DNA of 64,000 nt, from positions 186,001-250,000 of the forward strand of contig JAWKWH010000001.1 in assembly GCA_041397625.1 (NCBI GenBank). Reading direction: 5' to 3'. Position 1 is the stretch's first letter. The number at the start of each line of letters is the position of its first letter. Below the pieces are notes generated by a model. That model ran no database searches. It had not been told where the DNA came from and saw nothing but the letters and a program-made list of their open reading frames with translations. The position numbers and the translations under genes are program-made. Origin of the DNA: JAWKWH01 sp041397625. Its GTDB lineage: Bacteria; Pseudomonadota; Alphaproteobacteria; Rhizobiales; Rhizobiaceae. Positions 61,231 through 64,000 of the stretch are shown one piece after another.

Positions 61231-61461
61231 ATGAACAGATTTGAGGGTCCGGGTTCGAGCGAGGCCCGTATCCGCTACCTCGACGGCGATTTCCAGGTGA
61301 TGAGCCCCGGCGCGTTCGTGCGCTGCGCGGTGACCGGCGAGCCGATTCCGATCGACGAGCTGAAATATTGGAGCGTCGCGCGCCAGGAACCCTATGCCAG
61401 CGCCGAAATCTCCCTGCGCCGCGAGATGGAATGCGATCCGCAATTGCGGCAACGGGGCTGA
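61231..61461 (+). CDS. DUF2093 domain protein
   Basis: 76-aa protein, DUF2093 family (alphaproteobacterial; usually between rpoH2 and lpxK). Signature EARIRYLDGDFQVMSPGAFVRCAVTGEPIPIDELKYWSV. The short Cys-x-V-TG-pattern may bind metal, but only one Cys is evident here besides Cys69. Function unknown. Convergent with lpxK (18 nt). Confidence 0.87.
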   Translation: MNRFEGPGSSEARIRYLDGDFQVMSPGAFVRCAVTGEPIPIDELKYWSVARQEPYASAEISLRREMECDPQLRQRG

Positions 61462-61479
61462 CGGCCGGGCGCCGGCGCG

Positions 61480-62508
61480 TCAGGCGGAGAAGCGGCGCAA
61501 CCTGAAATTCTCCACCGTCTCGGTGACGATGCGTTCGGCGAGTTCCGGCGGATCGAACTCGGCGTCGATCTTCAGCACATCCAGCATGGACAGGAATTTC
61601 GTCGCCGCGGTATTGCCGTTGACGAAACGGGCGGCATCCTTTTCGGTCGTTATCAGTTCGAGCGACGCATTGCCGGCGGCCCTGGCCATCTCGGTGATCT
61701 CCGGGTCGGAATAGGCGTGGTGATCGCCGAATTCGCGCACCGCCACGACCTGCCCGCCGCAGGCTTCCAGCGTGTCGAAGAACTTCTGCGGATTGCCTAT
61801 CCCGGCAAAGGCGAAGAACCGCCGCCCGGCGAACTTCCTCGGATTGATCACCCGTACATCGGCCGAATGGACCGGCTTGCCGGCGCGTGACGCCTGGCGG
61901 ATGATCGGGTCGGCGGCGTTGCCCTGGCCCATCGTCACGATGGCGCTGGCGCGGCGTATCTGCGCCTTCAACGGCGCCCTCAGCGGCCCGCCCGGAATGA
62001 CATGGCCGTTGCCGATACCGCGATGGGCGTCGACGACGATGAGCGCGAAGTCATATCGCAGCCTGACGCTCTGGAAACCGTCATCCATGATGGCGAAATC
62101 ACAGCCTTCGCCGATCAGGAGTTCCACGCCCGCCTTGCGATTGGTGGCCACTGCCGTCGGCGCGTTGGCGGCCAGCAGCAGCGCCTCGTCGCCGGAATGC
62201 CAGGCGGTATCGCTCTTCGGATCGGCAAGGCGCGGATGGGTAAGGCCGCGGCCATGGCCGCGGGTGAGGAAGCCCGGCTTGTGGCCGAGCTTGCGCGCAG
62301 CCTTGGCCATGGCGATCGCCATCGGCGTCTTGCCGGCGCCGCCGACGGTGAGATTGCCGATGCACAGAACCGGGATGCCGGCTTCGGGCGGTCGCGCCAT
62401 GTCCATGCGGCTGCGGGCAACGGCGCCATAGACGGCCGAAACCGGATAGAGCAGATATGCCCGCCAGTCGTGCTGCCGCCACCAGAAGGGAGGTGCCTCG
62501 GCCGTCAT
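61480..62508 (-). CDS. lpxK: Tetraacyldisaccharide 4'-kinase
   Basis: 342-aa inner-membrane-associated kinase that phosphorylates the lipid A precursor at the 4' position. N-terminal amphipathic helix, P-loop NLTVGGAGKTP (GGAGKT 56-61), DDGFQ motif (residue about 140-144) for catalysis and GPLRAPL later. ATG 62508 fits the family (FWW... N-terminus); an upstream GTG adds 10 residues. Downstream of waaA in one operon (44 nt gap). Confidence 0.94.
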   Translation of the reverse strand: MTAEAPPFWWRQHDWRAYLLYPVSAVYGAVARSRMDMARPPEAGIPVLCIGNLTVGGAGKTPMAIAMAKAARKLGHKPGFLTRGHGRGLTHPRLADPKSDTAWHSGDEALLLAANAPTAVATNRKAGVELLIGEGCDFAIMDDGFQSVRLRYDFALIVVDAHRGIGNGHVIPGGPLRAPLKAQIRRASAIVTMGQGNAADPIIRQASRAGKPVHSADVRVINPRKFAGRRFFAFAGIGNPQKFFDTLEACGGQVVAVREFGDHHAYSDPEITEMARAAGNASLELITTEKDAARFVNGNTAATKFLSMLDVLKIDAEFDPPELAERIVTETVENFRLRRFSA

Positions 62509-62552
62509 CCGCCCCGCCGTCTCATCGCAAACCACCACATCCGGTCACGGTT

Positions 62553-63872
62553 CTACCGCCGCCGGCCGCCGGATTCCAGTTTCGCCTTGACGACCAGCGG
62601 CTGGATATAGGGTTCAAGCGCCTCCAGCGTCCGGCCCAGCGCCCCGCGCATCGTTTCGACGGTTTCGCGGCCGGCCTCGATCATCTTGTCGCGCACGCGA
62701 TCATTGTTGAGCAGGAAGGTCACCGCGCCGGCAAGCGTGTCGCCGTCGGCCACCAGCCGCGCGCCGCCGTTGGCGACCAGACGCTGATAGGTCTCGCGAA
62801 AATTCTGCACGTTGCGCCCGGACAGGACCGCCGTACCGAGCACCGCCGGCTCCAGCGGGTTCTGCCCGCCCTCGCCGGTAAGCGAGCGGCCGACAAAGGC
62901 GATCTCGGTCAGACGCAGATAGAGCCCCATCTCGCCGATCGTGTCGCCAAGCAGGAAGTCGGTCTGCGGCGTGATCTTGTCGTTGCGGCTGCGTCGCGCC
63001 ACCTTGAAGCCGGCCGATTTCAACGCCGATTCGATTGCCGTCGCGCGGTTGGGATGGCGCGGCACGAGTATGGTCAGAACATCGCTGTTCTGCTTTCTGG
63101 CCAGGCGGTGGGCGTTTGCGGCGATTTCCTCCTCGCCGGCATGGGTGGAGATCGCCGCCCAGCGCTTGCGCTCGCCGATCTGCGCGGAGAGCGCCGCCAG
63201 CGCCTCCTCGTCGACGGGCGGGATTTCGGTATCGACCTTCAGATTGCCGGAGACGGTGACCGGCCGGGCGCCAAGCTGGTTGAAGCGTTCGCCGTCGATC
63301 TCGGACTGCGCCACCACATGGGCGAGATTCTCGAACAGCGCTTCGGCGATGTAGGGCCGCTTGAGCCATGCCTCAAACGAGCGATCCGACAGGCGTCCGT
63401 TGACGAGGACCTGCGGCACGCGCTTGGCGCCGAGCTCCAGAATGGTCATCGGCCATATTTCCGATTCGGCCATGATCGCCAGATCGGGCCTCCAATGATC
63501 CAGAAAGTGGTCGATCGCCGGCTTCAGGTCGAGCGGCACGTATTGGTGGACCGCCGTTCCGGCCAGCCGCTCGTCGACGATGCGCGCCGATGTCACCGTT
63601 CCGGTGGTCATGACGACGTTGATGCCGAGATCGCCGATGCGGTTGACCAGCGGTAACACGGCCAGCGTCTCGCCGACGCTCGCCGCGTGCACCCACACCA
63701 GCGGGCCGGCGGGCCGGGCCAGCGGAGACTTGCCGTAGCGCTCGTGCCGGCGCGTGCGCTCCTCCTTGCCCTTGGCGGCGCGCCAGGCGACGTAACCGCC
63801 GATCATCGGATAGGCTGCGGCACCCGCCAGGCGGTAGGTGGTCAGCAATGCGCGCGCCCAGCGTTCGCTCAT
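62553..63872 (-). CDS. waaA: 3-deoxy-D-manno-octulosonic acid (Kdo) transferase
   Basis: 439-aa GT30 enzyme that adds Kdo to lipid IV-A. N-terminal membrane helix, catalytic Glu in SVGE (E68, WVHAASVGETLAV), and conserved STHAGEEE, FVGRSLTGEGGQNPLEPA. Start ATG 63872 overlaps the upstream acyltransferase stop (ATGA). lpxK follows, completing a lipid A/Kdo unit. Confidence 0.95.
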   Translation of the reverse strand: MSERWARALLTTYRLAGAAAYPMIGGYVAWRAAKGKEERTRRHERYGKSPLARPAGPLVWVHAASVGETLAVLPLVNRIGDLGINVVMTTGTVTSARIVDERLAGTAVHQYVPLDLKPAIDHFLDHWRPDLAIMAESEIWPMTILELGAKRVPQVLVNGRLSDRSFEAWLKRPYIAEALFENLAHVVAQSEIDGERFNQLGARPVTVSGNLKVDTEIPPVDEEALAALSAQIGERKRWAAISTHAGEEEIAANAHRLARKQNSDVLTILVPRHPNRATAIESALKSAGFKVARRSRNDKITPQTDFLLGDTIGEMGLYLRLTEIAFVGRSLTGEGGQNPLEPAVLGTAVLSGRNVQNFRETYQRLVANGGARLVADGDTLAGAVTFLLNNDRVRDKMIEAGRETVETMRGALGRTLEALEPYIQPLVVKAKLESGGRRR

Positions 63873-64000
63873 CTGGAGTTGTCAACCTTCTGATAGGCCT
63901 CGGCGGTAATCTCGTTCATCGCATCGGTCAACCGCAGGCGCAGCGCTTCCATCATTTCGTCGCCGGCATCGGCAGGCACGACTATCTGGTCGCCGAATAT
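63869..64000 (-). CDS. Lysophospholipid acyltransferase (DUF374), C-terminal fragment
   Basis: The last 43 codons of a gene entering from the right edge; read from 64000 on the minus strand: GDQIVVPADA...EALRLRLTDAMNEITAEAYQKVDNS, stop 63869-63871 overlapping the waaA start. The opening and length of the terminal helix match the end of DUF374 lysophospholipid acyltransferases, the usual gene before waaA in Rhizobiales. Only partial evidence. Confidence 0.65.
   Translation of the reverse strand: MFGDQIVVPADAGDEMMEALRLRLTDAMNEITAEAYQKVDNSR

Overview
The window is GC-rich chromosomal DNA from an alphaproteobacterium, most likely of the Rhizobiales (Mesorhizobium/Phyllobacteriaceae type). I infer this from the protein families present, not from a search: a CarD regulator, a second RpoH sigma factor, DUF2093 and DUF2852 proteins, and the order rpoH - DUF2093 - lpxK - waaA - lysophospholipid acyltransferase. 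Genes are densely packed, many with 1-8 nt overlaps. I saw no tRNA, rRNA, CRISPR array, insertion sequence or prophage.

Layout. 1-7.4 kb: pbpC (5' end cut off), kynureninase, a hemolysin-III membrane protein, a TadG-like vWA protein, a two-TM potassium channel and a 3-oxoadipyl-CoA thiolase. 7.4-17 kb: a GlxA/CdhR-type regulator faces a seven- to eight-gene operon for gamma-butyrobetaine/L-carnitine breakdown: BKACE, an HD protein with PhnZ-like metal ligands, carnitine dehydrogenase, acyl-CoA dehydrogenase, ADP-forming CoA ligase, a MaoC double hotdog, a CaiD-like crotonase and an alpha/beta hydrolase. 17-23 kb: an opp/dpp-type ABC importer with a fused ATPase and a terminal phosphodiesterase. 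23.2-26.6 kb: a ureide operon (PuuE-UraD fusion, ureidoglycine aminohydrolase, ureidoglycolate lyase, a deaminase). 26.7-30.8 kb: a probable metal-handling operon (creatininase family, HupE/UreJ, membrane protein, His-rich COG0523 GTPase, WD40 protein), divergent from a MarR gene. 31.4-38.5 kb: a LacI regulator, an Inh/Omp19-like protein behind a CtrA-type site, two tandem TPR-sulfotransferases, a Gfo/Idh/MocA oxidoreductase and a nucleotidyltransferase. 38.6-44.8 kb: a frameshifted rhuM gene, then pheT and pheS separated by a DUF4160/DUF2442 pair and a truncated GFA gene, then rplT and rpmI. 45-50.3 kb: two divergent ICMT-like membrane proteins, an MttB-superfamily methyltransferase and a trimethylamine-dehydrogenase-type demethylase lacking one cluster cysteine. 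50.3-64 kb: a DUF922 protein, a repeat-bearing gap, a SUV3-like helicase, an S4 protein, fdxA, carD, infC (ATT start), an alpha/beta hydrolase, DUF2852, a zinc peptidase, an SRPBCC protein, rpoH2, DUF2093, lpxK, waaA and the end of an acyltransferase gene.

A theme links distant loci. Carnitine breakdown should yield glycine betaine, and the MttB-like and TMADH-like proteins belong to families acting on quaternary or N-methylated amines. The most novel candidate is the HD-domain protein at 9419-10042. It keeps the ligand order of mixed-valent diiron oxygenases and lies between BKACE and carnitine dehydrogenase, where the known pathway needs no such enzyme.
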